Positions 21,582 to 29,670 of a stretch of 37,377 nucleotides of DNA are shown piece by piece. This DNA is from Clostridia bacterium. GTDB lineage: Bacteria > Bacillota > Clostridia > Oscillospirales > CAG-272. The stretch spans positions 1-37,377 of the forward strand of contig JAGBBQ010000126.1 in assembly GCA_017938425.1 (NCBI GenBank), in the 5' to 3' direction. Numbering within the stretch: the stretch's first letter is position 1; the number at the start of each line of letters is the position of its first letter. The translations under genes and the position numbers were made by a program. The notes under the pieces are model-generated. The model did not search any database and was not told where the DNA came from. It saw only the letters and a program-made list of their open reading frames with translations.

Positions 21582-22376
21582 TTACTCGATGGTCTCGGAG
21601 ATCTGGATCACGTTCTCAAAGCCGTACTTTCTTGCGATCTCCATCAGCTTGCCGTTCTCCTCAAGCGTCTTGATAGCGGCGTTGACCTTCGCAGTCAGCT
21701 CGCTGCCCTTCTTGAAGCCTACGGCGTAGATCTCGGAATCAAGCTCGATCGACTCAACGATGGAAAGGTTGGAGTAGTCGTTCTTACCGACGATGTTCTT
21801 CGCAAGCACGATATCAACTACGATGAAATCAACCGCACCGGACTTAACCTCGGTGAACGCATTGATCTGCGCGGTAGCGGACATAACCTTGTCTTCATCG
21901 GTTACAGTCTTCGCATAAGCCTCGCCTGCGCTGCCGCCCTCGGTGCAAGCCTTCTTGCCTGCAAGGTCAGCCTCGGAGGTGAACTTGGAGAGGTTCTCGG
22001 TCTTAACGACGATGCACTGCTGGTTCAGCATATAACCGTAAGAAAAGTCTACGAGATCCTTTCTCGGAATACCGTCATCGGAGGAGTTCGCGGTAAAGCC
22101 GTTCCATACGCAGTCGATCGCGCCGGAATTCAGCTCGTTATACTTCTGGCTCCACTCGATCTCCTGGAACTCAACGTCCATACCGATCAGCTTGCCGACC
22201 TCGATAGCGAACTCGGTCTCAAAGCCGGTCCAGTTACCGTTGGCGTCCTTTTCGTTCATGTTCTCAAAAATGGTAACACCACAGGTGAGAACGTCATCCT
22301 TGCCGCAGGAAGCGAGCGCTACGCACGCGGAGCAAAGCATTGCTACGCAAAGCAGAAGAGTGATAATCTTTTTCAT
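21582..22376 (-). CDS. Polar amino acid ABC importer, substrate-binding lipoprotein
   Basis: A 264-residue SBP_bac_3-type binding protein. The N-terminus is a lipoprotein signal. Two possible lipobox cysteines exist (LCSAC and LASC); the second, followed by GKDD, is the more usual arrangement. The binding-fold motifs are TGFETEFAIEVGKLIGMDVE, SGAIDCVWNGFT, the hinge LAGKKACTEGGSAGEAY, and GAVDFIVVDIVLA. It is the first gene of the operon, so it should be expressed in excess. A consensus promoter and a 10-bp hairpin or operator at the predicted RNA start lie upstream. AAGGAG precedes ATG 22376 at ten bases. The ligand is unknown; the family covers glutamine, arginine, cystine and others. Confidence 0.92.
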   Translation of the reverse strand: MKKIITLLLCVAMLCSACVALASCGKDDVLTCGVTIFENMNEKDANGNWTGFETEFAIEVGKLIGMDVEFQEIEWSQKYNELNSGAIDCVWNGFTANSSDDGIPRKDLVDFSYGYMLNQQCIVVKTENLSKFTSEADLAGKKACTEGGSAGEAYAKTVTDEDKVMSATAQINAFTEVKSGAVDFIVVDIVLAKNIVGKNDYSNLSIVESIELDSEIYAVGFKKGSELTAKVNAAIKTLEENGKLMEIARKYGFENVIQISETIE

Positions 22377-22401
22377 TTTGAATGATCTCCTTTAGTGTTT
22401 T

Positions 22402-22425
22402 ATCACTTTAATTTGTTAAAGCGAT
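22402..22425 (-). promoter_or_regulatory. Dyad at the predicted transcription start of the importer operon
   Basis: ATCACTTTAA (22402-22411) and TTAAAGCGAT (22416-22425) flank TTTG. In minus-strand RNA the one mismatch becomes a G-U pair, giving a 10-bp hairpin at the very 5' end of the message. It could instead be a repressor operator overlapping the start site. Confidence 0.5.
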
Positions 22426-22428
22426 ATA

Positions 22429-22457
22429 ATTATACCGCATCCTTTCGCATTTGTCAA
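22429..22457 (-). promoter_or_regulatory. Consensus sigma-A promoter of amino acid importer operon
   Basis: On the minus strand TTGACA (22452-22457) and TATAAT (22429-22434) are exactly 17 bases apart, both perfect. Confidence 0.92.
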
Positions 22458-22507
22458 TAGGTTTTCGGGAGAAAAGTTGTTTTTTTTATTTGCTTTTTAA
22501 AGAGAAT

Positions 22508-22533
22508 GCCCCGCGGCATCCGTGCCGTGGGGC
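22508..22533 (-). terminator. GC-rich hairpin after SLOG-protein gene
   Basis: GCCCCGCGGCA (22508-22518) pairs with TGCCGTGGGGC (22523-22533). It sits 12 bp past the stop at 22545. The following minus-strand tract is only moderately U-rich, so termination strength is uncertain. Confidence 0.5.
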
Positions 22534-22544
22534 GTGATAACATT

Positions 22545-23027
22545 CTAATTAGAAGGAAGCGAAGCGCCGTAGAGATTATAGATGGGAATTCCCTTCTGCG
22601 CTGCGAGGCGCTTGGTTTGCGCCGAGCCGCCGCTCTCTCTGCCGACGTAGCAGATCAGCATATCCGCTCGGTCGATCATCGCGCGGTTGCGCATATGCAT
22701 GCATCCCTGCACGTAGGACTCGGAAAGGACGAAGGATTCGTCCGCCTCGCGCATCACGTAATCGTAGGCGGCGCGCTGCGCCGCGGTCCATTTCGCGCTC
22801 TGATCGGCACAGGGGAGCATCAGCACCAGCCGTACGTCGGGATGGCTGACACGGAAGAGGATCACCGCCTTGGCGGCATAGGTATCAAAGCCGATCGCGC
22901 CGCCGCAAAGAAACGTGCGGCATCCCTCTTTATACGCATACGCGATCGCACGCGCAAGAAGGTCTCTGAGCGCGGGGCCAACCGATGCGGGGATCGCGCG
23001 GTGACCGCTGAAGGCACAGACTTCCAT
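22545..23027 (-). CDS. SLOG-domain protein, DUF1273/YpsA-like
   Basis: A 160-residue Rossmann-like protein. It begins with CAFSGHRAIP, the SLOG/DUF1273 N-terminal strand. GGAIGFDTYAAKAVILFR is the G-G-A-x-G-x-D nucleotide-type loop, LVLMLPCADQSAKW is a third conserved block, and ADMLICYVGRESGGSAQTKR carries the C-terminal Gly-Gly-Ser/Thr block. Proteins of this superfamily bind nucleotide-derived ligands, and Bacillus YpsA is linked to division and stress; a precise function cannot be assigned here. AGGAGA precedes ATG 23027. It follows the terminator of the CNNM pair and may have its own promoter, which I cannot see. Confidence 0.8.
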   Translation of the reverse strand: MEVCAFSGHRAIPASVGPALRDLLARAIAYAYKEGCRTFLCGGAIGFDTYAAKAVILFRVSHPDVRLVLMLPCADQSAKWTAAQRAAYDYVMREADESFVLSESYVQGCMHMRNRAMIDRADMLICYVGRESGGSAQTKRLAAQKGIPIYNLYGASLPSN

Positions 23028-23058
23028 CCTCCACTCTCCTCTCTTGGGATTTTAAAAC

Positions 23059-23082
23059 GGCTGCCGCAAAAATACGGCAGCC
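23059..23082 (-). terminator. Terminator of the CNNM gene pair
   Basis: GGCTGCCG (23059-23066) pairs perfectly with CGGCAGCC (23075-23082) around an 8-nt loop and is followed by GUUUUAAAAU on the minus strand. Confidence 0.78.
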
Positions 23083-23096
23083 TGCGCATTTTACTG

Positions 23097-24431
23097 TCAG
23101 GAATCCGTCTCCTCGTCCGTCTCGCGGTCGCTCTTACGGTCTTCCTTCTTATCCTTTGTATCCTCCTCGGGCGGCGTTACCACCACCGTGAGGCGCTCCA
23201 CGACGTTCTCACCCATCTCGGAAACGATAACGTAGAGGCTCTTATAGCTGAAGCTATCGCCCTCGTGCACGTCCTCCTCGAGCATTTCAACAGCCCAGCC
23301 GCCCATCGTGGTGTACTCACTGTCGAATTCTCGGTCCTTAAAGCCGATCTCATCGAAGAATTCTTCAATATTGGTCTGACCGAGGACGGAATAGGTATTC
23401 TCCGCCGTTTTCTCGATCTCAAGCTCAATGATATCGCTCTCATCCCAGATATCGCCGATGATCTGCTCCAGGATATCCTCCATCGTGACGATACCGAGCG
23501 TTCCGCCGTACTCGTCCAGCACGACGATCATATGTACCTTCTGCTCGCGCATCTTTTCCATCGCATCGGGAAGCTTGGTGGTCTTATGCACGTAGCAGGT
23601 CTCCCTGACGTAATCCGCGGGATCCACCGCTCCGATGCCCTGCTCGGCGACCGCCTTCAAAAAGGGCGCGATGTAGAAGACACCCTCGATATGGTCGAGA
23701 GAATCCTTATAATAGGGGAAGCGGGAATATCTCGCCTCCATAATTTCGGAGAGCATCTGCTCGGGGGTATCCTCCGAGTCAATTCCCTGCACGTCAACAC
23801 GGGGGGTGAGGATCTGCTCGACGGTGATGTCCGAAAATTCCAGAGCGGACTGCAAAAGCTCGCCGCTATCCTCGTCGATCACGCCCTCCTCCTCGACCGT
23901 TTCAATGATCGTGGCAAGCTCCTCCTCGGTAACGGTCGGCTTCTCCTCCTCATCCGGCTTCTTCCAAAGACGGGAGACGGTGCGCACGAGCGCCATCACG
24001 AGCGCGGTGATCGGATAGAAGATCACCATCAGCGCACGCAGAGCGTACGAGGTGGCACAGGCGTAAGGCAGAGCCAGGCTCTTGCCGAGAAGCTTCGGGA
24101 TGATCTCGCCGAAGATAAGAAGCACCACGGTGGATACGAGGGTGGACACGACACCGACGAGCGCCTCGTTCTCTTTTCCGAGAAGCTCTAAGGTAATGAT
24201 CGTGGAAAGTGAGGAAAGCACGATGTTCACGACGTTATTTCCGATCAGGATCGTCGTGAGCGCCTCGGGATAGCGCTGCTCGATCTTCTCCGCTACACGC
24301 GCGCTCTTCTTACCGTCCTCTGCGAGCTTTTGCAGCCGCATACGGTTCAGAGAGGTCAGCGCGATCTCCACAGAGGAGAAAAACGCGGAAAAAACGATCA
24401 GCACGACACAAGCGATCAAATACTGCGTCAT
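23097..24431 (-). CDS. CNNM/CorC-family transporter-associated protein (DUF21-CBS-CorC_HlyC), downstream copy
   Basis: A 444-residue protein with an N-terminal CNNM (DUF21) domain of about four helices (FSAFFSSVEIALTSLNRMRL; FGEIIPKLLGKSLAL) and two CBS domains starting near VEQILTPRVDVQGID. A C-terminal CorC_HlyC domain (DREFDSEYTTMGGWAVEML) follows, then a highly charged tail (KDKKEDRKSDRETDEETD). Family members handle Mg/Co efflux; the old name hemolysin C is misleading. The start codon overlaps the stop of the upstream paralogue as TAATG, so the two genes should be translationally coupled. The LDEYGGTLGIVTMEDILEQI block, which is conserved in CBS-CorC proteins, is intact. Confidence 0.9.
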   Translation of the reverse strand: MTQYLIACVVLIVFSAFFSSVEIALTSLNRMRLQKLAEDGKKSARVAEKIEQRYPEALTTILIGNNVVNIVLSSLSTIITLELLGKENEALVGVVSTLVSTVVLLIFGEIIPKLLGKSLALPYACATSYALRALMVIFYPITALVMALVRTVSRLWKKPDEEEKPTVTEEELATIIETVEEEGVIDEDSGELLQSALEFSDITVEQILTPRVDVQGIDSEDTPEQMLSEIMEARYSRFPYYKDSLDHIEGVFYIAPFLKAVAEQGIGAVDPADYVRETCYVHKTTKLPDAMEKMREQKVHMIVVLDEYGGTLGIVTMEDILEQIIGDIWDESDIIELEIEKTAENTYSVLGQTNIEEFFDEIGFKDREFDSEYTTMGGWAVEMLEEDVHEGDSFSYKSLYVIVSEMGENVVERLTVVVTPPEEDTKDKKEDRKSDRETDEETDS

Positions 24432-25783
24432 TATTTCTCCACCTCCTCTTCGGTCTCGGATGCATCCGTCTCGGCATCCTCCTCGGGCAGGTCGATCTCG
24501 GGATCGGCCAGCTTCACGGTGGCAAACAAAACGCGGTTCTGCTCGGTCTCATCGATCTCGACGGTCAGCGCGCCTTCAACGAAGGTATCCTCCTCCTCGG
24601 GCAAGCGGCCGAGCTTCTCGAGGATCCATGTGCTGAGAGGCTTGTGCGGCGCAGTTCCCTGCGGTGCGGCAAGACCGATACGGGCGTACATCTCCGAAAC
24701 GGGGAGACGGCCGGATACGCGGAAATAATTTCCGCCGAGCTTCATAAAGTCATCGTCCACCACGTCCTGCTCGTCGTATATTTCGCCGACGATCTCCTCA
24801 ATAAAGTCCTCGATCGTGACGAGGCCGATGATCGAGCTGCCCGCACGGTCACGCACGAGCGCCATGGAGTGGCGGTTTTCACTCATTTCTTCCTTAAGCT
24901 CGTCAATGGAAGCATCTAAGGTTGTAAAGTATGGTTTACGGATCAGCCGAGAAGCACGAACGTTCTTATCGACTATATAGGCCTTCAAGTAGTCATTTAC
25001 GATCAAAATTCCTACGCATCTGTCAAGGCTGCCGCGGCAGACCGGGAGGCGCGAAAACTTCGTCTTCTTCACGCGCTCGAAGATTTCCTCGCGCGAAAGG
25101 GAGATATCCAGCCATTCAACGTCCGCCTTCAGGGTCAGAATATCCGCTACGCGGGTCTTGGAGAATTCCAGTGCAGACTGCAAAAGCTCGCTCTGATCCT
25201 CGTCCAGCACACCGTCCTCCTCCGAGGTCTCGATGATGGTGGAGAGCTCCTCCTCCGTCACCGTCGGCTCCTCCTTCACAACAACGATCCTGTTGAGAAG
25301 CTTGGAAATACCGAGAAAGATGATGGTGATGGGATAAAGGATATACTTGATGACGCGCAGCGAGGGCGCGGCGCTCAATGCCCAACGCTCGGGCATATCC
25401 TTTGCATAGTTTTTCGGCACGGTCTCCGCAAAGATAAACACCAGCACCGTGGTGACGGCGGTGGTGACTGAGGTGACGGCGCTTTCCAGCACCGAAACAC
25501 CTGCGGCAATCAGGGCATCGTACACGTGACCGGCAAAGATGGTGGCAACCGCGGCGGCACCGCAGTTCACCAGATTGTTACCGACCAGAAGCGTCGTAAG
25601 ATACAGGTCGTATTTATCGCGGATCTTCATCGCGAGATCGACCCTTTTCTCCTCTTCTTCTCTGCAGCTCAGAAGTTTGATCTTGCTCACCGAAGAAAAT
25701 GCCATTTCGGTGGCGGAAAAATAAGCACTTGCTATCAAAAGCAATACGTACACGGCGATAAGTAGCCAACTACTCGGGTCCAT
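24431..25783 (-). CDS. CNNM/CorC-family transporter-associated protein, upstream copy
   Basis: A 450-residue paralogue of the next gene, with the same order: CNNM domain (IASAYFSATEMAFSSVSKIK; FAETVPKNYAKDMP), CBS pair from VADILTLKADVEWLD, and CorC_HlyC domain (DDFMKLGGNYFRVSGRL). The acidic C-terminus (DLPEEDAETDASETEEEVEK) differs from the mixed-charge tail of the partner, and its CBS core reads RDRAGSSIIGLVTIEDFIEE. It also has DILTLKADV where the partner has ILTPRVDV. The two could form heterodimers (inference). The ribosome binding site AAAGGAG is 15 bases from ATG 25783, an unusually long gap, and no in-frame closer start exists. Promoter at 25839-25867. Confidence 0.9.
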   Translation of the reverse strand: MDPSSWLLIAVYVLLLIASAYFSATEMAFSSVSKIKLLSCREEEEKRVDLAMKIRDKYDLYLTTLLVGNNLVNCGAAAVATIFAGHVYDALIAAGVSVLESAVTSVTTAVTTVLVFIFAETVPKNYAKDMPERWALSAAPSLRVIKYILYPITIIFLGISKLLNRIVVVKEEPTVTEEELSTIIETSEEDGVLDEDQSELLQSALEFSKTRVADILTLKADVEWLDISLSREEIFERVKKTKFSRLPVCRGSLDRCVGILIVNDYLKAYIVDKNVRASRLIRKPYFTTLDASIDELKEEMSENRHSMALVRDRAGSSIIGLVTIEDFIEEIVGEIYDEQDVVDDDFMKLGGNYFRVSGRLPVSEMYARIGLAAPQGTAPHKPLSTWILEKLGRLPEEEDTFVEGALTVEIDETEQNRVLFATVKLADPEIDLPEEDAETDASETEEEVEK

Positions 25784-25838
25784 GGAGAGAGAACCACACT
25801 CCTTTATATTGATATAGGGTGTAACACACCAATTATAT

Positions 25839-25867
25839 ATTATATATTATTATCCTTCAAAAGTCAA
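25839..25867 (-). promoter_or_regulatory. Sigma-A promoter of the CNNM pair
   Basis: On the minus strand TTGACT (25862-25867) and TATAAT (25839-25844) are 17 bases apart. Just downstream, GGTGT-GTT-ACACC (25818-25830) forms a small dyad near the predicted start that could be an operator. Confidence 0.8.
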
Positions 25868-25903
25868 GGGGTGTGGGTGTATTTGTCGTTTTTTCTTGTT
25901 TTT

Positions 25904-27448
25904 TCAGGCGGTCTTTACCGATTTTTCGCTGCGATCCCCTCCCCTTCCCCTCGAAAAACGCGAGAAGATGGAGGAGAGAAGAATGCTCTGCGCCGCAAAA
26001 ACGCAGAGGAAAAAGACGAGCTTAACGAGCATCCAGGGCAGCGTGGTGACCGTCCCGTTCATCAGAAAGAGGCGCCGCGAGAGCCTGCACGAGAGCCACG
26101 CGGAGAGCAGAGGCGGCACCGCGGCGGAAAGCAGCGGGATACGGAAGCGGATGCGGCGGCGCAGGCGGCGCAGCGAAAGAGAGAAATTATACAGCTCCAT
26201 TACGACGATCATCACGGCGTAGCCCCATACGCCCATCACGGGCAGCAAAAACCAGACGAGCAGGACCGAGAGCAGCGAATCGGTGATATTGATCCACATA
26301 GAGGCGACCTGCTCGCCGATGCCCTTCAGCATCTGATCCGTCGCGTGATCGAGATACATGATCGGCACGACGGGGGCGAGCATCGCGATATAGATCCCCG
26401 CCTCGGTGCTGTGATAGACGAGATTGCCAAGCTCCTCGGAGAAGAGGAGCAGCAGCGCCGCCGTCAGAATGCCGTAGCGCAGCGAGGCGCAGAAGGTCCG
26501 CTCGCACATACGCTCGCTCCGCGCTTTATCACCCTTCGCCTGTGCCTCGGCGAATTCGGGCACGAGCAGGCTTGCGAAGGAGGAGAGCAATGCCATCGGA
26601 TACAGCACGAGCGGCAGCGCCATTCCGTGCAGAACGCCGTAGGAGGCGAGAGAGTCCGACACGCTCTGCCCGTAAAGACGCAACCTGCGCGGGATAAGGA
26701 TATGCTCCAGCGTTAAAAGCGCGGAGCGCAGATAGGCAGAGACCGCAAGCGGCAACGCCATTTTGCAAACCGGAGAGAACGCCTCCCCGCCCTTGCCGCG
26801 CGGCTTGCGGCGGCGCGAAAGCAGGAACTGAAAAAGCGCCAAAAGAAAGGCGAAAAGATCCGAGAGCACCGCGACGGCGGCAAGCACGGTGCAGGCGACG
26901 GCAATTCCCTCGCCCGCCGTTTGCTTCAGCAAAAGGACCGTAAGCCCCAGGCGCAGAAGCTGGGACGCGACCTGCACGAGCGCGTTGTTCGCCACCCGGC
27001 GGATGCCGACGAAATAGCCCGTGAACACCGACAGCAGCGCCTCGGGCAAAAGCGAGAGCGCGAGAATGCGCAAAGGGAGCACCGTGCGCACGTCCGAGAG
27101 CAGCGACGCGCCGAAAAAGGGTGCGAAGAGCCAGAGCACCGCGGTGGCGGCGCCGCCGAAAATAAGCGCGTACGCGATCCCCGCACGCAAAACGGCGCTG
27201 ACCGCGCGCTCTCCCTTGCCGAGAGCGGCGGCGACCAGATTCGTCATCGCAAGAGAAATGCCCGAGGTCGCAAAGGTAAGAGCAAAGCCGAAGAGCGTCA
27301 TAATCAGGGTATAGAGCCCCACGCCCTCGGCGCCCACCGCCCCCGATACGAACGAGGATGCAAACAGTCCCACGCTGCGCATCGAGAGCGCGACCAACGT
27401 CAGCAGCACCCCGTTTTTAAAGAACCTCTTTTTGTCGCTCACCGTCAT
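25904..27448 (-). CDS. SpoVB/MurJ-like MOP-superfamily flippase
   Basis: A 514-residue integral membrane protein with about 14 helices, belonging to the lipid-II/polysaccharide flippase group that includes SpoVB. The N-terminus has LTLVALSMRSVGLFASSFVS and GVGLYTLIMTLFGFALTFAT, as in SpoVB-type proteins; later blocks are YPMALLSSFASLLVPEFAEA and MYLDHATDQMLKGIGEQ. It would move undecaprenyl-linked precursors across the membrane in peptidoglycan or spore cortex synthesis. I place the start at ATG 27448, preceded by AAAGGCGG; a longer reading from 27481 lacks a site. No sporulation-sigma promoter was recognised, so a vegetative MurJ/YtgP-like role is an alternative. Confidence 0.85.
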   Translation of the reverse strand: MTVSDKKRFFKNGVLLTLVALSMRSVGLFASSFVSGAVGAEGVGLYTLIMTLFGFALTFATSGISLAMTNLVAAALGKGERAVSAVLRAGIAYALIFGGAATAVLWLFAPFFGASLLSDVRTVLPLRILALSLLPEALLSVFTGYFVGIRRVANNALVQVASQLLRLGLTVLLLKQTAGEGIAVACTVLAAVAVLSDLFAFLLALFQFLLSRRRKPRGKGGEAFSPVCKMALPLAVSAYLRSALLTLEHILIPRRLRLYGQSVSDSLASYGVLHGMALPLVLYPMALLSSFASLLVPEFAEAQAKGDKARSERMCERTFCASLRYGILTAALLLLFSEELGNLVYHSTEAGIYIAMLAPVVPIMYLDHATDQMLKGIGEQVASMWINITDSLLSVLLVWFLLPVMGVWGYAVMIVVMELYNFSLSLRRLRRRIRFRIPLLSAAVPPLLSAWLSCRLSRRLFLMNGTVTTLPWMLVKLVFFLCVFAAQSILLSSIFSRFSRGRGGDRSEKSVKTA

Positions 27449-27544
27449 TTTCCGCCTTTCGAAAGCTTTACTTCCCTTCATTCTATGAAAGAGGGGCTCG
27501 TTCTATGTTCAAAGGGGAACGGCGAAGTTGGTTTTTATTATGAA

Positions 27545-27588
27545 AAACGGCCGCCGTTCTCCGTTCAGTGGGAAAACAGCGGCCGTTT
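27545..27588 (-). terminator. Terminator of NahK-like kinase gene
   Basis: AAACGGCCGC (27545-27554) pairs perfectly with GCGGCCGTTT (27579-27588) around a 24-nt loop and is followed by a U-run on the minus strand. Confidence 0.78.
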
Positions 27589-27615
27589 GACAACTATCAT
27601 TTACATATTGCTAAA

Positions 27616-28713
27616 TTACTTCGCGTACTTCTCTACGATCTTATGCATCTCGGGCAGAGCCTTTTCCATATCGGAAACAAGCTTGAACTGGTTTCTCGCA
27701 CGGTCAAGGTTATGATTCTCGCGGCTGATGCGGAAATAGGTATCGCCCTGCAGATGGTCCGCAAGGAAGCGCTCGCCGCACTCCAGCGTCATCATGATCG
27801 CCGCCTCGGGAAGGAAGCCGATCTCGGTCTCGGTGAGGCCGCCTGCCGCGCCCTCCAAAAAGCCCTTCACGTAAAGCTCGAAGAGGCTGATATCAAAATT
27901 GACCTTCGTAAGATCGGTCTCATCCTCGAGCGCGGTGGTCGCGCCGAAACGGATCGAGTCTCCGAAATCGTTGATCGCATAGCCGGGCATAATGGTATCC
28001 AGATCGATGATGCAGATCGGCTTGCCGGTATGCTTATCAAAGAGAATGTTATTGAGCTTGGTATCGTTATGGGTCACGCGCAGCGGGAGCTTTCCTGCGG
28101 CGTGCGCATCCTCAAAAAGATGCATAAAGCCCTCGCGCGCCTCAACGAACGCGATCTCCTCCGGAATGCTCGCCGCTCTTCCCTTCACGTCGGCGGCAAG
28201 CGCCTCCTTGAACTGACGGAAGCGGTCGGGCGTATTATGGAAATTCACGATGGTCTCCACAAGCTTCTCCGCGGGGAAATCGCGAAGCAGCGCCTGGAAG
28301 TTACCGAAGGCAACGCCGCTCTGATAGAACTGCTCGGGGCGCTCGACCTTATCAAAGCTGTCGCTCTCCACGATAAAGAGGGTGGCGCGCCAGAACTCGC
28401 CCGTCTCATCCTCGTAAAAATTCTTGCCGTCCACGGTCTTGACGAGGGTAAGCGTTTCGCGAAGCGCGTCGCCGCCGCGCGCAAGGATCTGCGCGCGCAG
28501 ATACTCGGTGACGAGAGCGTAGTTGCCCATAAGGCCCGCAGGGTCCTTGAACACACGCTTATTGATCTTCTGAAGAATGTAGTGACGCTCCTTATCGCCA
28601 TCCTTACAGATGACGAGATGCGTTTCATTGATATGACCGTTGCCGTACAGGCCGGTGCTGACGACCTCTCCCTCAAAGGTGAAGGCCTTCGTAATATGCG
28701 GAAGCTGATTCAT
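27616..28713 (-). CDS. N-acetylhexosamine 1-kinase-like phosphotransferase (APH fold)
   Basis: A 365-residue kinase of the aminoglycoside phosphotransferase fold. NGHINETHLV is the nucleotide-binding loop, YILQKINKRVFKDPAGLM the following strand with the ATP-contacting Lys, and VTHNDTKLNNILFD (His215, Asp217) the catalytic loop. IIDLDTIMPG is the metal-binding block. These match bifidobacterial NahK, which phosphorylates GlcNAc or GalNAc at C1 in mucin and milk-glycan use. The start ATG 28713 follows GAAAGGAAAGC; an upstream in-frame ATG 28743 lies in the promoter region. It is divergent from the PocR-AraC gene with overlapping promoters. The substrate is not proven; other sugar kinases of this fold are possible. 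Confidence 0.78.
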   Translation of the reverse strand: MNQLPHITKAFTFEGEVVSTGLYGNGHINETHLVICKDGDKERHYILQKINKRVFKDPAGLMGNYALVTEYLRAQILARGGDALRETLTLVKTVDGKNFYEDETGEFWRATLFIVESDSFDKVERPEQFYQSGVAFGNFQALLRDFPAEKLVETIVNFHNTPDRFRQFKEALAADVKGRAASIPEEIAFVEAREGFMHLFEDAHAAGKLPLRVTHNDTKLNNILFDKHTGKPICIIDLDTIMPGYAINDFGDSIRFGATTALEDETDLTKVNFDISLFELYVKGFLEGAAGGLTETEIGFLPEAAIMMTLECGERFLADHLQGDTYFRISRENHNLDRARNQFKLVSDMEKALPEMHKIVEKYAK

Positions 28714-28745
28714 AATGCTTTCCTTTCTTTTTATTATATGCACTT

Positions 28746-28774
28746 ATTATATCAAACGCTGTTGACTTTTTCAA
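28746..28774 (-). promoter_or_regulatory. Sigma-A promoter of NahK-like gene
   Basis: On the minus strand TTGAAA (28769-28774) and TATAAT (28746-28751) are 17 bases apart. Its -35 box lies inside the spacer of the divergent plus-strand promoter. Confidence 0.82.
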
Positions 28775-28790
28775 GGGAAAATAGTATAAT
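28762..28790 (+). promoter_or_regulatory. Sigma-A promoter of PocR-AraC operon, interlocked with the NahK promoter
   Basis: TTGACT (28762-28767) and TATAAT (28785-28790) are 17 bases apart. The -35 box lies in the spacer of the minus-strand promoter, so polymerase can occupy only one at a time. Confidence 0.85.
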
Positions 28791-28842
28791 AAATTTGTAA
28801 TATCGATTTTTTATCCATCGTTTTTTACAAAAGGAGACTGCC

Positions 28843-29670
28843 ATGACGCATTCCGAGATCGTTTCCGTGCTCTGCGACCTGCATAAGATCACAGGCTTCC
28901 GTATGTCACTGCACAATGCGGATTTTGAAGAGATCGCTGCCTACCCCGAGGAGCCGACGGCGTTTTGCGCCTATGTGCATTCCCTGCCGGGCGAATACGA
29001 AAAATGCAGAGCGTGCGATCGCGAGGGCTCGCACAAGGCGCTCGCACTCGGCCACGCGCATTCTTATCACTGCCGCTTCGGGCTCACCGAGGTCGCAAGC
29101 CCGCTCTACAGCTTCGGCATCCTTACGGGCTTTCTTATGATGGGCCAGGTGACGGTCGGAGAGAGCCCTGCGGGCGAGGCGGTGCGCAGGATCCTTCCCG
29201 AGGAGGAATTTCGCACGACCCTGCTCGCCTCGGTGCCGCGGCTGCCCGAGAATCTGCTCTCCTCCTACGTGCGCATTCTGACCGTCTGCGCCGAGTATCT
29301 CACGCTTTCCAACGCCCTGGACATCACCCATCACGATCTCGGCGCAATGGCGAAAAACTACATTGCACAGAATTATCAGAGAAAGATCAACCTTTCCGAC
29401 ATTTGCAAGCATCTTGCCTGCTCCAAATCCACCTTGGTCAACAGCTTCCGCAAGACCTACGGCACGACCGTGACGGCTTACCTCACCGAGGTGCGGCTGA
29501 AGGAGGCGGAAAAGCTTCTCAACACGAACGAGCGGACGCTGTCCGAGATCGCCGCGCTCTGCGGCTTCTCCGACCAATCCTATTTCAGCAAGGTCTTTTC
29601 CGCAAGGATGGGCTGCACCCCCGGCGACTACAGAAGGAGGCTACATAGTGAAAATTCTGCACACGGCTGA
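28843..29670 (+). CDS. PocR ligand-binding / AraC-family regulator
   Basis: A 275-residue regulator. Residues about 1-160 form a PocR sensory domain: its Cys motif (KCRACDREG) is followed by YHCRFGLTEVASPLYSFG and GFLMMGQV, the usual PocR lay-out thought to bind small hydrocarbon-type ligands. The C-terminal 100 residues form two AraC helix-turn-helix units (NLSDICKHLACSKSTLVNSF and SEIAALCGFSDQSYFSKVF). AAGGAG precedes ATG 28843. Its 3' end overlaps the next gene by 23 bp, and the nahK-like gene diverges upstream. It is a candidate regulator of either unit; the ligand is unknown. Confidence 0.9.
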   Translation: MTHSEIVSVLCDLHKITGFRMSLHNADFEEIAAYPEEPTAFCAYVHSLPGEYEKCRACDREGSHKALALGHAHSYHCRFGLTEVASPLYSFGILTGFLMMGQVTVGESPAGEAVRRILPEEEFRTTLLASVPRLPENLLSSYVRILTVCAEYLTLSNALDITHHDLGAMAKNYIAQNYQRKINLSDICKHLACSKSTLVNSFRKTYGTTVTAYLTEVRLKEAEKLLNTNERTLSEIAALCGFSDQSYFSKVFSARMGCTPGDYRRRLHSENSAHG

